From: Paenibacillus macerans
Lineage (GTDB): Bacteria; Bacillota; Bacilli; Paenibacillales; Paenibacillaceae
Assembly: GCF_023715465.1 (NCBI RefSeq)
Contig: NZ_JAMBOE010000014.1
Location: forward strand, 80,542-144,541
DNA length: 64,000 nt
Direction: 5' to 3'
The notes under the pieces: generated by a model
What the model saw: only the letters and a program-made list of their open reading frames with translations
Told to the model about the DNA's origin: nothing
The model's database searches: none
Shown here: positions 1-9,074 of the stretch, in pieces
How positions within the stretch are numbered: position 1 is the first letter of the stretch
Layout of the letters: every line of letters starts with the position of its first letter
Program-made: the position numbers and the translations under genes

Positions 1-2
1 CA

Positions 3-881
3 ACATCTTATTACATGGGGACAGTCGATACAATTGTTCATTATGACTTAGGGTATGAAATTGGTCATGATCATTCAAGAAGAAGTGGGAAACAAGATGA
101 AGCTGTTATTTTGGATTATGGCGGACAGAATTCTGATGGGACTGGTGCCACACTTCGATATAACCCGGATGCAACATACGATGAAATAATTGATGCGGTA
201 GTTCAGTTTGCAAGAGGATATTGGGTCGGTGTTGGAAGTGATGTTGACTCTGATTTATTGATCATAGTAGGGACGAACAATTCAGCCTATCAAGTAATAG
301 TTTCAGGCGGAAAAGAATGGGCGGAAATGATCAATGAGATTGGCGAGAGAATAGGATTATACGATTCTCAGGTAGATATTGCAGGCGGTAATGATATGGA
401 AATCGATTTTGCTACAGCAGCAAAAACAAAAAATTGGGCGGATGGATACGATAGTGTCAGTGATTATCCTTACTATAATTATGGTGATGCTGCAGGCTGC
501 ACCACTAGCACGTCATACGATGGCGACGATAACCTTAACTGTTCCGGACAAATAAACACCTGGAAAATGAGTGATATTTTTTATGTGTCCTGGGATATAG
601 GAACTTCAAATGTTATGCCTCAAATATATAATCAGTCAATGTCCAAACAATGGAAAAATATCAAGAAATATGGTAAAGTTAGTAAAGGAATGCGTATGTA
701 TATTTCCGGTACACTAACTCAATTCGGAGCATGTGAAACAAACCCGGATGATGCAACCTGTAACAATACCTTTGAACCTGATGAGGCATGGGATAATCTG
801 TATGATCGTTTAAATAGTGATGTAGATACCGAACAATCGAGAATTGAATATTCAACTGATATCATGTGGTACGAATCATAG
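3..881 (+). CDS. Unknown secreted-type protein, 5' end outside window
   Basis: The reading frame is open to the window edge, so the gene probably starts upstream; the first ATG in frame is at 15 but no ribosome binding site can be seen there. The visible part has about 292 residues, is acidic and rich in Tyr, Asp, Asn and Gly, and has paired cysteines in its second half (for example GDAAGC, LNCSG, FGACETN, DATCNN), which suggests an extracytoplasmic protein. I recognise no catalytic family. It is followed after 33 bp by another secreted-type gene on the same strand, so the two may be cotranscribed. Base composition is more AT-rich than the wal genes downstream. Confidence 0.6.
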   Translation, partial: TSYYMGTVDTIVHYDLGYEIGHDHSRRSGKQDEAVILDYGGQNSDGTGATLRYNPDATYDEIIDAVVQFARGYWVGVGSDVDSDLLIIVGTNNSAYQVIVSGGKEWAEMINEIGERIGLYDSQVDIAGGNDMEIDFATAAKTKNWADGYDSVSDYPYYNYGDAAGCTTSTSYDGDDNLNCSGQINTWKMSDIFYVSWDIGTSNVMPQIYNQSMSKQWKNIKKYGKVSKGMRMYISGTLTQFGACETNPDDATCNNTFEPDEAWDNLYDRLNSDVDTEQSRIEYSTDIMWYES

Positions 882-914
882 AAAGTTAATTAAGGAAGAA
901 AGGAGTGATATGGT

Positions 915-1511
915 ATGAAGCCGGTACAATTAAAAGTAATCATCGGCGTTACAGCATTTTCTATCCTTTTAGGAGGGGGGGCTGTGAGAACTTCAGTAAT
1001 CACTGGAGTAGGTGCCGAAAGTTCTCCATATGCGGATTTTCCTCAAGAGAAGCGGGAGATGATGGAAAGAATCGATCGACAAACTATGGAGGCCCGTAAA
1101 AAAATTGCCGGGAGAGAAGTTGAACTTAAGAGAGAAGAAGAGCTTAGAAAGAAGGAAGAAGACAAAAAGGCAAGCTTAAAGGAAGAAAAACCGATAAAAA
1201 CCGAAATTCTTGAATTTGTCGATGACCCGATGCGCAATAAAGTGATCTTTTTTACGAACGGGTGGATTACACCAACAGGGGATACTGCCGTCTCGGTAAG
1301 TGGTGGGGCCCTTGTGGAAGATACGGAGCAAGGTGTCGTTTTGGTTCGGCATTTTAATGAGAAGCGTTTTATGACCGGCAGTAAAATCATAAAGACCCCG
1401 GAAAAATTAGGTGCGGTTACCATAAAGCAATATGAAGGAATGACACTGACACTTGTCGCAGAGGACGGAACGGAACTACAATTTGATGTTTCTGCGGAAA
1501 AGTTCGAGTAA
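915..1511 (+). CDS. Hypothetical exported protein with coiled-coil stretch
   Basis: A 198-residue protein of unknown function. The ATG at 915 has GGAG about 10 bases upstream. Residues about 5-30 form a hydrophobic segment that could be a signal peptide or membrane anchor. Residues about 45-95 are highly charged (EERMMERI, RKKEEDKKAS) and likely helical or coiled coil. The C-terminal ~100 residues are beta-rich with a repeated Gly/Val/Thr pattern. It directly follows the truncated gene at the left edge and may share its operon. No family is recognised. Confidence 0.6.
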   Translation: MKPVQLKVIIGVTAFSILLGGGAVRTSVITGVGAESSPYADFPQEKREMMERIDRQTMEARKKIAGREVELKREEELRKKEEDKKASLKEEKPIKTEILEFVDDPMRNKVIFFTNGWITPTGDTAVSVSGGALVEDTEQGVVLVRHFNEKRFMTGSKIIKTPEKLGAVTIKQYEGMTLTLVAEDGTELQFDVSAEKFE

Positions 1512-1540
1512 CTTAATAATAGGGGGCTGGTTCCCCCTCC

Positions 1541-1576
1541 TTAGCCTGTTGAGAAACCCTCAACAGGCTATTTCTT
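1541..1576 (+). terminator. Rho-independent terminator
   Basis: A 12-bp perfect inverted repeat (TAGCCTGTTGAG) with a short loop is followed by TTTCTT, 30 bases after the stop of the preceding gene. It should end the transcript of the two genes at the left edge. Confidence 0.75.
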
Positions 1577-1635
1577 CGTTATTTATCCGTTCACGGCATT
1601 ACCTGTAAATTTATCCTGACGCAACTTAAACATAT

Positions 1636-2040
1636 TCAGTTCTTTATTTCCGTAAGGGTTACATCCCACAATAAGACATTGGTATTCGGATTTTGATCCT
1701 CATTCATAATCTACACTGTTAGTTCTTTTGCCCCTTGAATGTCCGCTTCAAAATATTGAGGCTCGCTATTTCTCTCCGTCCCATTGGCCATATAGGAGGT
1801 TGTATCCGTATCTTTCCCATCGATGGTAAATATGATGGTGCCCGCACCATGGTTTACATCGTCTGGAATGGTGCTATAACCTGAAGTTTTTAAATATTTC
1901 CCATCCAATCGATAAGTAAATACAATACAAATTAATTTTTGGTTCAACTTTTTGTTGACCAACTTCAAAACCGGTAAGAACTGTATCCCAAGTTACAGCA
2001 CCATCCTTTCTGGGCTAGCTCCCCGTCCCTGTACTCGATG
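1636..2040 (-). pseudogene. Decayed NPCBM-domain (carbohydrate-binding-like) gene remnant
   Basis: Read on the minus strand this stretch gives DGAVTWDTVLTGFEVGQQKV, then, after a frameshift near 1950, YRLDGKYLKTSGYSTIPDD and TIDGKDTDTTSYMANG, then GAKELTV, an in-frame TAG at 1711-1713, and in the same frame NPNTNVLLWDVTLTEIKN followed by a stop at 1636. This pattern is typical of the NPCBM domain of secreted Firmicute proteins. At least one frameshift and one nonsense codon are present, and the N-terminal part is missing, so it is a remnant rather than a gene. Confidence 0.65.
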
Positions 2041-2139
2041 TTTACACAAAACTATTATAAGCCGACGTAGACTGAATTCTCCTACTACTGTCCATACTAA
2101 AGCTAGATGAGCTGCAAGGATAGAAGGAGGAAATCATTT

Positions 2140-2994
2140 ATGAAATGGGTCGGCTGGCTGCTGAAATTATGCGCGACGATCGTGGCGGTGAGCCTGATCA
2201 GTGTGGCGACAACGGGCTATGTCGTAAATATGTATATCGGATCGCTGCTGAGCAGTTTCAATTTGCCCATGGTGACTCAGACGCCAAGTGTGGGCAGCAT
2301 CGTGAAGGGGATGCTAGGTTTGGACGGAGGCAGCAGCGGCAGCGGAGACGGAGAACAACGTAACAGCGGTGCCGGGGCAAACGGGAACGGGAACGCGAGC
2401 GGGGAAGGATCCGACGGAGCCGGGAGCGCTGCAGGGGGAGGATCCAGCGGCAGCGGTGGCATTGCGGGCGGCGGAACCAACGGAACCAACGGAACCGACA
2501 AAACCGGAGGAACTGGAGGAACTGGCGGGCAAGGCGCAGGCGGTTCCACAGCCGGCAGCGGCACCTCGACAGCCGGCACGTCCGGGGGTGAGTCCAAGGG
2601 CGGTGCGACGGGCGCTAACGGCTCTTCCGGGCAAGTAGGCTCCAGTTCCCCAGGTACGGGGCAGGGGACGGACGACAGCGTCCCGGAAGACGCGCTGCCG
2701 GTGATGGGCGGGATGTCCTCCGGCTCCTCCGGCCAGGGGGCAGCGGACCAGGATCAGCAGGTCGTGGTGACACCGGATGACATGATTGCAAAAAAGGACG
2801 AGCTGCCGGACAAGGACAAAGAAGAGGTGTTCAAAATTCTCATGTCCAAACTGCCGCAGGAGGATATGCAGACGTTGACTGCGGCGCTGGAGGGCGGGTT
2901 GACGGAGGCGGAATTGATCAATATTGAGCAGATTTTATCGAAACATCTGGATAAAACGGAATACGCCAAGGTGATGGAAATCCTCAAAAAGTAG
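2140..2994 (+). CDS. Membrane-anchored Gly/Ser-rich protein of unknown function
   Basis: 284 residues from the ATG at 2140, chosen because AGAAGGAGG lies 9 bases upstream; an ATG at 2107 lacks such a site. Residues about 5-35 make one membrane segment (WLLKLCATIVAVSLISVA). Residues about 60-195 are low-complexity Gly/Ser/Thr/Asn/Ala, probably an extended linker outside the cell. The last ~70 residues are charged and helical (KDKEEVFKILMSKLP, KTEYAKVMEILKK). It lies just upstream of the M23 peptidase and wal operon, so a wall-related role is possible but is only inferred from position. A terminator follows. Confidence 0.75.
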   Translation: MKWVGWLLKLCATIVAVSLISVATTGYVVNMYIGSLLSSFNLPMVTQTPSVGSIVKGMLGLDGGSSGSGDGEQRNSGAGANGNGNASGEGSDGAGSAAGGGSSGSGGIAGGGTNGTNGTDKTGGTGGTGGQGAGGSTAGSGTSTAGTSGGESKGGATGANGSSGQVGSSSPGTGQGTDDSVPEDALPVMGGMSSGSSGQGAADQDQQVVVTPDDMIAKKDELPDKDKEEVFKILMSKLPQEDMQTLTAALEGGLTEAELINIEQILSKHLDKTEYAKVMEILKK

Positions 2995-3089
2995 AAGTTT
3001 ATCCTGCGGCGGATCAGGCACGTCAGAGCTTCCATTCACAGGATTGTAACTAAACGCAGCTTCAAAACGTTATTGGTATACGGGTCAGG

Positions 3090-3112
3090 CCCGCGCACAG
3101 CGCGGGTTTTTT
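3090..3112 (+). terminator. Rho-independent terminator
   Basis: Stem CCCGCG / CGCGGG with loop CACAG, followed by six T residues, about 95 bases after the Gly/Ser-rich gene. Confidence 0.85.
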
Positions 3113-3128
3113 GCGCGTTATGCGAAAG

Positions 3129-3158
3129 TTGAAATCCTTTGTTGGGCTGTGTTAAAGT
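3129..3158 (+). promoter_or_regulatory. Putative sigma-A promoter of the M23 peptidase gene
   Basis: TTGAAA and TAAAGT are separated by 18 bases, 77 bases upstream of the ATG at 3235 and directly after a terminator. The match is moderate. Confidence 0.4.
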
Positions 3159-3234
3159 AAACAATGGCAGTAAAAAGGTTAAAATTTTGAAACTATTTTT
3201 GGTCGAAATGAGTCGATGGAAAAAGGAGATCAGT

Positions 3235-4797
3235 ATGAAAGGTTTCACGGGGAAGCTTTGGCAGCTGTGGCGCGGGGAGCAGTCCCAGGCGCAGGAGAAA
3301 GACGGCCGCCCGGAAAATGATCTAGAGATGTCCGAACAGACTGGAAAGACGGAAGAAATCAAGGCTTTTACCAATATACTTAAAACGCGCAAAACCGCTA
3401 TAACGGCGGCTGCAGTCGTATTGATTGCCGGTTCGGTCTACTTAGCGGGCCAGCAATACGTCAAAGCCAATACGGTGTCCTATTACCGGGTTTATGTAGG
3501 CGGTAAGGAGATCGGCACGATCGCCAGCAAGGCGGAATTTGAATCCATGATCGAACGCAAACAACAAGAATATAGACAAAAATATCCCCATGCGGAAATG
3601 GCTGTACATACCGAAGGTATTACGTTGAAGCCGGAGCAAGCCTATAAAGCGAAGGTGGATTCCGAGGAAACGCTGGGCGAGTTGTATAGCCTGTTGACCG
3701 GATACGCCAAAAGCGTTGAGCTGAAAGTGGATGGAAAAGTGATTGCCATCGTGAAGGATGAGGCGGCCGCGCAGGCGGTGCTGGAACAAGTTAAAGAAAA
3801 ATACGTTCCGCAAACCGACCAGCAAACGCTGGCCTCCAAAGTGAAGTTGACCGGCGGGGCCAAATCCAAAACGTCGCAAGTGAAGTCCAAGGGGGCCAGC
3901 GTCACGCTGGAGTCGGCCAAAATCACCGAGGAAGTGGCGCAGGGGGCCGTAGATGCGGATCCGAACAAGGTACTCACCGTCGACGAGGCGGTGCAAAAAA
4001 TCGTCCAGGGGAACGAAGCAGCGATTGAATATGAGGTACAGGAAGGAGATACGATATCCTCCATCGCCGCCCGGTTCGACGTAAAACAGGCCGAATTGTT
4101 CGCCAATAACCCTGACGTAGAGGAACGGACGATGCAAATCGGCACGGTGTTGAACGTAAAAGCGCTGCAGCCGGCGCTGACCGTCAAAACGGTGGAGAAG
4201 GTGACGGAAGAAATTGTGACCGAACCGCAGCTGATCATTCGCAAAAGCGATAACCTGAAGGCCGGTGAGTCCAAGGTCGTCGCGAAAGGATCAAGCGGCC
4301 TGAAAACGATGGAATACCGCATCACTAGGGAAAATGGCGTCGTTGTTGCCGAGCAATGGCTCGGTCAGGACGTGACGAAAAAGGCGACCCCTCGGATCGT
4401 GCTGAAGGGGACGAAGGTGGTTGGCGAAGGAACCGGGCAGTTTGCCTGGCCGGTGTCGGGGGCGAGTATTTCGAGCAGCTACGGGTCACGCTGGGGGCGG
4501 ACGCATAAAGGCGTCGACCTCGTATCCTCCGATCGCGCCATCCTTGCGGCGGACGAGGGTGTGGTCTCGTTCACCGGAACAAAAACCGGATACGGAAATG
4601 TCATTATTATCGATCATAAAAACGGCTACGAGACGCTATACGGACACTTGAGCAAGATCAGCGTCAAGGAAGGCGAGATCGTCGAGAAGGGCTCGAAGAT
4701 CGGAGTTATGGGCAGTACGGGACGCTCCACCGGCACTCATTTGCATTTTGAAATCCATAAAAACGGGGGCGTCCAAAACCCGATGAAATATCTGTAA
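3235..4797 (+). CDS. M23 family metallopeptidase with LysM and G5 domains
   Basis: 520 residues from the ATG at 3235 (AAAGGAGA 6 bases upstream; the longer frame from 3139 has no such site). A membrane segment lies near residues 48-66 (ITAAAVVLIAGSVYLAG). A LysM-like segment follows in the middle (EVQEGDTISSIAARFDVKQ), then a G5-like segment (VEKVTEEIVTEPQLIIRK ... ENGVVVAEQW), and a C-terminal M23 peptidase domain with the zinc motifs THKGVDL and THLHFEIH. It should be an anchored enzyme cleaving peptidoglycan cross-bridges on the outer face of the membrane. It lies directly before walR, and WalRK is known to control wall hydrolases, so the link is plausible. A strong hairpin follows, so it is probably a separate transcript from walR. 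Confidence 0.9.
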   Translation: MKGFTGKLWQLWRGEQSQAQEKDGRPENDLEMSEQTGKTEEIKAFTNILKTRKTAITAAAVVLIAGSVYLAGQQYVKANTVSYYRVYVGGKEIGTIASKAEFESMIERKQQEYRQKYPHAEMAVHTEGITLKPEQAYKAKVDSEETLGELYSLLTGYAKSVELKVDGKVIAIVKDEAAAQAVLEQVKEKYVPQTDQQTLASKVKLTGGAKSKTSQVKSKGASVTLESAKITEEVAQGAVDADPNKVLTVDEAVQKIVQGNEAAIEYEVQEGDTISSIAARFDVKQAELFANNPDVEERTMQIGTVLNVKALQPALTVKTVEKVTEEIVTEPQLIIRKSDNLKAGESKVVAKGSSGLKTMEYRITRENGVVVAEQWLGQDVTKKATPRIVLKGTKVVGEGTGQFAWPVSGASISSSYGSRWGRTHKGVDLVSSDRAILAADEGVVSFTGTKTGYGNVIIIDHKNGYETLYGHLSKISVKEGEIVEKGSKIGVMGSTGRSTGTHLHFEIHKNGGVQNPMKYL

Positions 4798-4818
4798 GAT
4801 TATATACTCCTCAAAATG

Positions 4819-4875
4819 AAAAAATGGCCCGCAGGTCGGTTCCTGATGGAACGTCCTCGCGTGAGGCCATTTTTT
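4819..4875. terminator. Hairpin terminator between M23 peptidase and walR
   Basis: AAAAAATGGCC near 4819-4829 pairs with GGCCATTTTTT near 4864-4874 around an internally structured loop. A tracts and T tracts on both arms allow use in either direction. Confidence 0.65.
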
Positions 4876-4992
4876 ACTTCAATTCGCCAAAGCCTCTTCA
4901 ACCTCTTGCTTGGATAGCTGATGCCCCCGAGGATATGGTAAGATAGAGGAAGATGAAAGCCATGACCGAAAGTTTGGGGGTGAACCTGCGTC

Positions 4993-5709
4993 ATGCAAGG
5001 CAAAATTTTGGTAGTGGACGATGAGAAGCCGATTGCGGATATTTTAAAATTCAATTTGGAAAAAGAGGGCTACGAGGTCATTCTCGCCTTTGACGGCATT
5101 GCAGCGGTGGAGCTGGCGTTCTCCGAGCAGCCGGACCTCATTTTGCTCGATTTGATGCTGCCCGGCAAAGACGGCATGGACGTGTGCCGCGAGGTGCGGG
5201 CGAAGCTGGAAACGCCGATCATCATGCTGACGGCCAAGGACGGGGAGATCGACAAGGTGCTGGGGCTGGAGCTTGGCGCGGACGACTATGTGACCAAGCC
5301 GTTCAGCACGCGGGAGCTGCTGGCCCGGGTCAAGGCGCAAATGCGCAGACGGCAGAAGCCGGCGGCTCAGGACGGCGGTGAAGACGCGAAGCAGGGCATC
5401 AGCCTGTTCGAGCTGTACATCGACACGGACATGTATACGGTGCATAAGAACGGCGAACCGCTGGATTTGACCCACCGGGAATTCGAGCTGGTGCATTACC
5501 TGGTCAAAAACGCCGGCAAAGTCATGACCCGCGAGCATTTGCTGCAGGCGGTGTGGGGGTTCGAATATTTCGGCGACGTGCGTACGGTCGATGTGACGAT
5601 CCGGCGGCTGCGCGAGAAGATCGAGAAAGACCCGAGCAAGCCGGAGTATATTTTGACCCGGCGGGGACTAGGTTATATGATGCGCAGCTCCAAGGCGGGT
5701 GGATTCTAA
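4993..5709 (+). CDS. walR: WalR response regulator (OmpR/PhoB family)
   Basis: 238 residues. The receiver domain has the acidic pair D9/D10, phospho-acceptor D53 (LLDLMLPG) and the VTKPF lysine. The C-terminal winged helix contains the HREFELVHYL and DVRTVDVTIRRLREKIE segments. WalR is the DNA-binding half of the essential WalRK (YycFG) system, which controls cell wall hydrolase and cell wall homeostasis genes in low-GC Gram-positives. Identification rests on these motifs and on the exact gene order walR-walK-yycH-yycI-yycJ. GGGGGTGAA upstream serves as ribosome binding site for the ATG at 4993. Only 3 bases separate it from walK. Confidence 0.97.
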   Translation: MQGKILVVDDEKPIADILKFNLEKEGYEVILAFDGIAAVELAFSEQPDLILLDLMLPGKDGMDVCREVRAKLETPIIMLTAKDGEIDKVLGLELGADDYVTKPFSTRELLARVKAQMRRRQKPAAQDGGEDAKQGISLFELYIDTDMYTVHKNGEPLDLTHREFELVHYLVKNAGKVMTREHLLQAVWGFEYFGDVRTVDVTIRRLREKIEKDPSKPEYILTRRGLGYMMRSSKAGGF

Positions 5710-5712
5710 GCG

Positions 5713-7536
5713 ATGAATCTGCCCTCCTTTTTTCGCACGATCCAGGCCAAGCTGATCATTATTTACGTGCTGCTGATCCTGATTGCGATGCAACTGATCG
5801 GGGTCTATTTCGTGAGCGCGATGAAAACCTCGCTGACCAGCAATTTCAGCAAAGATCTCAACGAGCGGGCGGAGCTGATCTCCGTGCTGGCGGCGCAAAA
5901 CCTGGGCGTGTCCGGGGAGTCGGCGGAGGAATCGCTGGAAAATCTCCGCGTGCTCGTCAACAATCTGTTCAGCATTAACGGAGCGGAGATTCAAGTGCTT
6001 GACGCCAGCGGCAAGGTGCTCACGACGTCCAAACCATCGCACGCCGATTACGTCGGCACGAAAAACACGCAAACCGTGGTTAGCCGGGCGCTGCAAGGGA
6101 TCCGGGACAACGAGGAATACATCATCGACGACGACAACGTCCGCAAGAAGGTGGTCGCCAAACCCGTCGTCAGCGGCGGGAAAATCGTCGGCGCGATCTA
6201 CATCGCGGCTTCCATGACCGAACTGTACAGCACGATGGAGCGGATCAATAACATCTTTATTTCCGGGATTTTGCTGGCGCTGGGCCTGACGGTGGTACTT
6301 TGCGTCATCCTGGCGCATACGATCACGTCGCCGATCAAGGAGCTGACGCGGCGGGCCACGGCGGTGGCGGAAGGCGAGTTCCACCAGAAAATGGCCGTGC
6401 TCGGCAACGATGAAATCGGCCAGCTCAGCAAGGCGTTTAACTATATGACGAGCCGGCTGCGCGACGCGCTGGCGCAAAACGAAGAGGAGAAGGAGAAGCT
6501 CGCTTCGATTCTAACGAACATGAGCGATGGGGTGATCGCGACCGACGAGACCGGCCGGGTCATTCTGATGAACCGGCGGGCCGGCGAGATGCTGCAGGTG
6601 GAAGACCACCCGGCCCTCGGGACGGACATCATGTCGCTGCTCCATTTGCCGCCCGAGGAGCAAGGCGTGCTGGAGCAGGGCACGATGCATTCGGCGATTC
6701 TGGAGAACGACGGGCCGGACGGCAACATGTACCTGATCCGGGTGACGTTTACGCCGATTCACCGGCGGGAAATCGGGATCATCGGCACGATCGCCGTGCT
6801 GCAGGACGTCACGGAGCAGGAGAAGCTGGAGGCTTCCCGGCGGGAATTTGTGGCCAACGTGTCGCATGAGCTGCGCACGCCGCTGACGACGATCAAGAGC
6901 TACACGGAGGCGCTGGAGGACGGCGCCCTGCAGGACCCGGAGCTGGGTCCGCGGTTCACTGCCGTCATCCAGAACCAGACGGAGCGGATGATCCGCCTCG
7001 TCACCGACCTGCTGCACTTGTCGCGGCTCGATTCCAAGGAAGCGCAGCTGCGCAAGCAGCCGACCAGTGTAATGGAGATGCTGGAGGAAGTGGCTGACCG
7101 GTTTTCTTTTCAAATGCAGGAAAAAGAGATCAAGCCAACGCTGTTCATTGCCAGCGATGTGGACACGGCTTGGCTCGACCGGGACCAAATCGACCAGGTG
7201 CTGGACAACCTCATTTCGAACGCGATGAAATACACGCCGGAAGGCGGGGCGATCGCGCTGGAGGCCCGCAAGAGCGAAGACGGGCAACTCGCCATCTCGG
7301 TACAGGATAACGGGATCGGCATCCCGAAAAAGGACCTGGACCGGATTTTCGAGCGGTTTTACCGCGTCGATAAGGCGCGTTCGCGGAATATGGGCGGCAC
7401 GGGCCTTGGCCTGTCGATTGCCCGGGAAATTGTGAAGGCGCACGGGGGGACGATCTCCCTGCAGTCGGAATTCGGCAAAGGCACGAAAGTCACCTTTACA
7501 CTGCCGATGGAACCCCAGGGAGGCGAAGCGAGATGA
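5713..7536 (+). CDS. walK: WalK sensor histidine kinase
   Basis: 607 residues with the full WalK layout: membrane segment at about 12-36, extracytoplasmic sensor region, second membrane segment at about 180-203, HAMP (TSPIKELTRRATAVAEGEF), PAS (ILTNMSDGVIATDETGR), HisKA with phosphorylated H385 (NVSHELRTPLTTIKS), and HATPase with N box (DNLISNAMKYTPEGG), DNGIGIP and GTGLGLS boxes. It phosphorylates WalR. Its stop overlaps the start of yycH by 4 bases (ATGA), showing translational coupling with its usual regulator. Confidence 0.97.
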   Translation: MNLPSFFRTIQAKLIIIYVLLILIAMQLIGVYFVSAMKTSLTSNFSKDLNERAELISVLAAQNLGVSGESAEESLENLRVLVNNLFSINGAEIQVLDASGKVLTTSKPSHADYVGTKNTQTVVSRALQGIRDNEEYIIDDDNVRKKVVAKPVVSGGKIVGAIYIAASMTELYSTMERINNIFISGILLALGLTVVLCVILAHTITSPIKELTRRATAVAEGEFHQKMAVLGNDEIGQLSKAFNYMTSRLRDALAQNEEEKEKLASILTNMSDGVIATDETGRVILMNRRAGEMLQVEDHPALGTDIMSLLHLPPEEQGVLEQGTMHSAILENDGPDGNMYLIRVTFTPIHRREIGIIGTIAVLQDVTEQEKLEASRREFVANVSHELRTPLTTIKSYTEALEDGALQDPELGPRFTAVIQNQTERMIRLVTDLLHLSRLDSKEAQLRKQPTSVMEMLEEVADRFSFQMQEKEIKPTLFIASDVDTAWLDRDQIDQVLDNLISNAMKYTPEGGAIALEARKSEDGQLAISVQDNGIGIPKKDLDRIFERFYRVDKARSRNMGGTGLGLSIAREIVKAHGGTISLQSEFGKGTKVTFTLPMEPQGGEAR

Positions 7537-8828
7537 AAGAAAGAATCAAATCGCTGACGCTGGTCTTGCTGGTGGCGTGCAGCCTGATCCAAAGCTATTT
7601 TCTGATTTACCAGCTGCCGGGGAGCAACCCGGTCGTCAAATCGGGAAGCGACTATATCCGCACGGAGAATATGGGAACCGCGCTGAAAAGCGAAGATATG
7701 CTGTATCCGTCGCAGATCGCGGTGCATCTGGGCAAGGAGCGGCATACCGTTTTTTACCCTGATTCGACGTTTTACAATTTGATTTATTCGCGGCTGAAGG
7801 TCCGGCAGTTTGACGGATTTCAGCGCCATGCGGTGCAAAATTTCGATTGGTCGGCGATCCGCGGCGATCATGTCGGCATCGAGCTGGAGTTCGGGGACGG
7901 GATTCCGGTCGAGCTGCTGCAAAAAGTGATGCAGATCGCTCCCGATCCGCTGTTCGACGCGGAAACCGTCAGCCGGTTGCTCATTTACAACACGGGCACC
8001 GAGGACCAGGTGCGGGCGTTTTTCTTCAGCGCGCAGGGGGATGTCGTCTATGAGGCGACCAAAGCCGACCTGACGGTGCAGGACGTGCAGCAGCAGGCCG
8101 ACTTCGGCAAGAACTGGGTGCCGTACACGTTAACGGCGGATGGCTACTATCTTCCCGAGGAGCCGGTCGAGCTGGTGGAAACGGGCCTGAATATCGGGGT
8201 GTATTCGACCGAACAGATGCAGCGCAGTCTCTTTTTCGACCCGAGCATTACCCGGTATATCCGCGAGAAGGACGGTTCGGAAATTTACACGGACAGCAAG
8301 CGAAGCCTGCAGGTCAAGCAGGACCGGAACTGGATCAACTACACCGATCCGGCGGCGCCTTCGGGCGGCGAAAATAGTCCGAGCAAAAACGTGCTGTCTG
8401 CCGTGGACTTCGTCAATCAGCACGGCGGCTGGAACGGCAAATACCGGCTGGAGCAGACCGACGGCTTGAATGAAGACGAGCCCAGGGTTGTTTTTCAGCA
8501 GTATTACGGAGTTGGGCAGTACGGCGCTTTTCCGATCCTCGATCTGCCTTCGTTCCATTATGGAGCGATCTCGCTGGAAATGCGCCAGGGGACGATCACC
8601 GGCTACGAAAGGTCGCTCATCTATAGCGCGGGCGGCAGCTGGGAGAAGAAGGTCGTCGCGCTGCCCGGCGGCAAAACGCTGCGGGAGCAGGTCGCGAAGC
8701 TGCAGACGGGGGCGGACGTCGCCCGCCTGTACCCGGCCTATCTGCCGTCCTTGTCCGAGGACGGGCTGCTGCTTACGCCAACTTGGGTGGCCGAGCTGAG
8801 CAACGGGGCGATCCGGGTGCTGAAGTAA
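7533..8828 (+). CDS. yycH: YycH (WalH), regulator of WalK
   Basis: 431 residues with one N-terminal membrane segment (about 7-25) and a large extracytoplasmic domain. In B. subtilis YycH binds WalK together with YycI and lowers its activity. The call rests on position between walK and yycI, size, topology and YycH-like segments such as YIRTENMGTALKSEDMLYPS. Start overlaps walK by 4 bases. An intergenic repeat element separates it from yycI, so the operon is unusually spaced at this point. Confidence 0.9.
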   Translation: MKERIKSLTLVLLVACSLIQSYFLIYQLPGSNPVVKSGSDYIRTENMGTALKSEDMLYPSQIAVHLGKERHTVFYPDSTFYNLIYSRLKVRQFDGFQRHAVQNFDWSAIRGDHVGIELEFGDGIPVELLQKVMQIAPDPLFDAETVSRLLIYNTGTEDQVRAFFFSAQGDVVYEATKADLTVQDVQQQADFGKNWVPYTLTADGYYLPEEPVELVETGLNIGVYSTEQMQRSLFFDPSITRYIREKDGSEIYTDSKRSLQVKQDRNWINYTDPAAPSGGENSPSKNVLSAVDFVNQHGGWNGKYRLEQTDGLNEDEPRVVFQQYYGVGQYGAFPILDLPSFHYGAISLEMRQGTITGYERSLIYSAGGSWEKKVVALPGGKTLREQVAKLQTGADVARLYPAYLPSLSEDGLLLTPTWVAELSNGAIRVLK

Positions 8829-8889
8829 GCGCGGGGCGGGAACGCCCGGACATGAACGTTGCTAGCCGGCGGGGCTGATCGCATGTAGG

Positions 8890-9074
8890 CTAACGGACCT
8901 GAGCGACCTTATTTGGCTGAAAAAACGCCGGTTTCAATTCTAACGAACAGGGAAGCCCTTATTTGCTCGAAATAGGCCGGTTTTGGGCACATATACGCCG
9001 AATAAGGTCTGTGGTGTCCGTTACATTTTGAAAACAGTGGATTTCACCGAAATAGCGTCGCTGGAGTCCGTTAG
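8890..9074. repeat. Four-unit palindromic intergenic repeat, family 1, copy A
   Basis: A 185-bp element of two direct ~46-bp units followed by two inverted units. Units begin CTAACGGACCTGAGCGACC and CTAACGAACAGGGAAGCCC; the inverted ones end GTGTCCGTTA and GAGTCCGTTAG. The same design occurs at 11564-11750, 14405-14589, 23410-23596 and, cut short, at 63789-63881. It fills the 360-bp gap between yycH and yycI; a small open frame inside it is not considered a gene. Confidence 0.8.

Noticed and set aside
2277..2638. Pro/Ala/Ser-rich minus- and plus-strand frames in the Gly/Ser-rich gene
   Set aside because: Low-complexity repeats keep all frames open; they have no independent start signals.
4876..4992. 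DnaA boxes or replication origin near the wal operon
   Set aside because: The wal locus is often origin-proximal, but no cluster of TTATCCACA-type boxes or dnaA/dnaN genes is seen in the window.
5044..6477. Long minus-strand open frames opposite walR and walK
   Set aside because: They are antisense frames of GC-rich coding DNA, Arg/His/Leu-rich, with no ribosome binding site or domain; the plus-strand genes are certain.
8890..9074. CRISPR-like array in the repeat regions
   Set aside because: Only four units per element, two of them inverted, with no constant repeat/spacer pattern and no cas genes.
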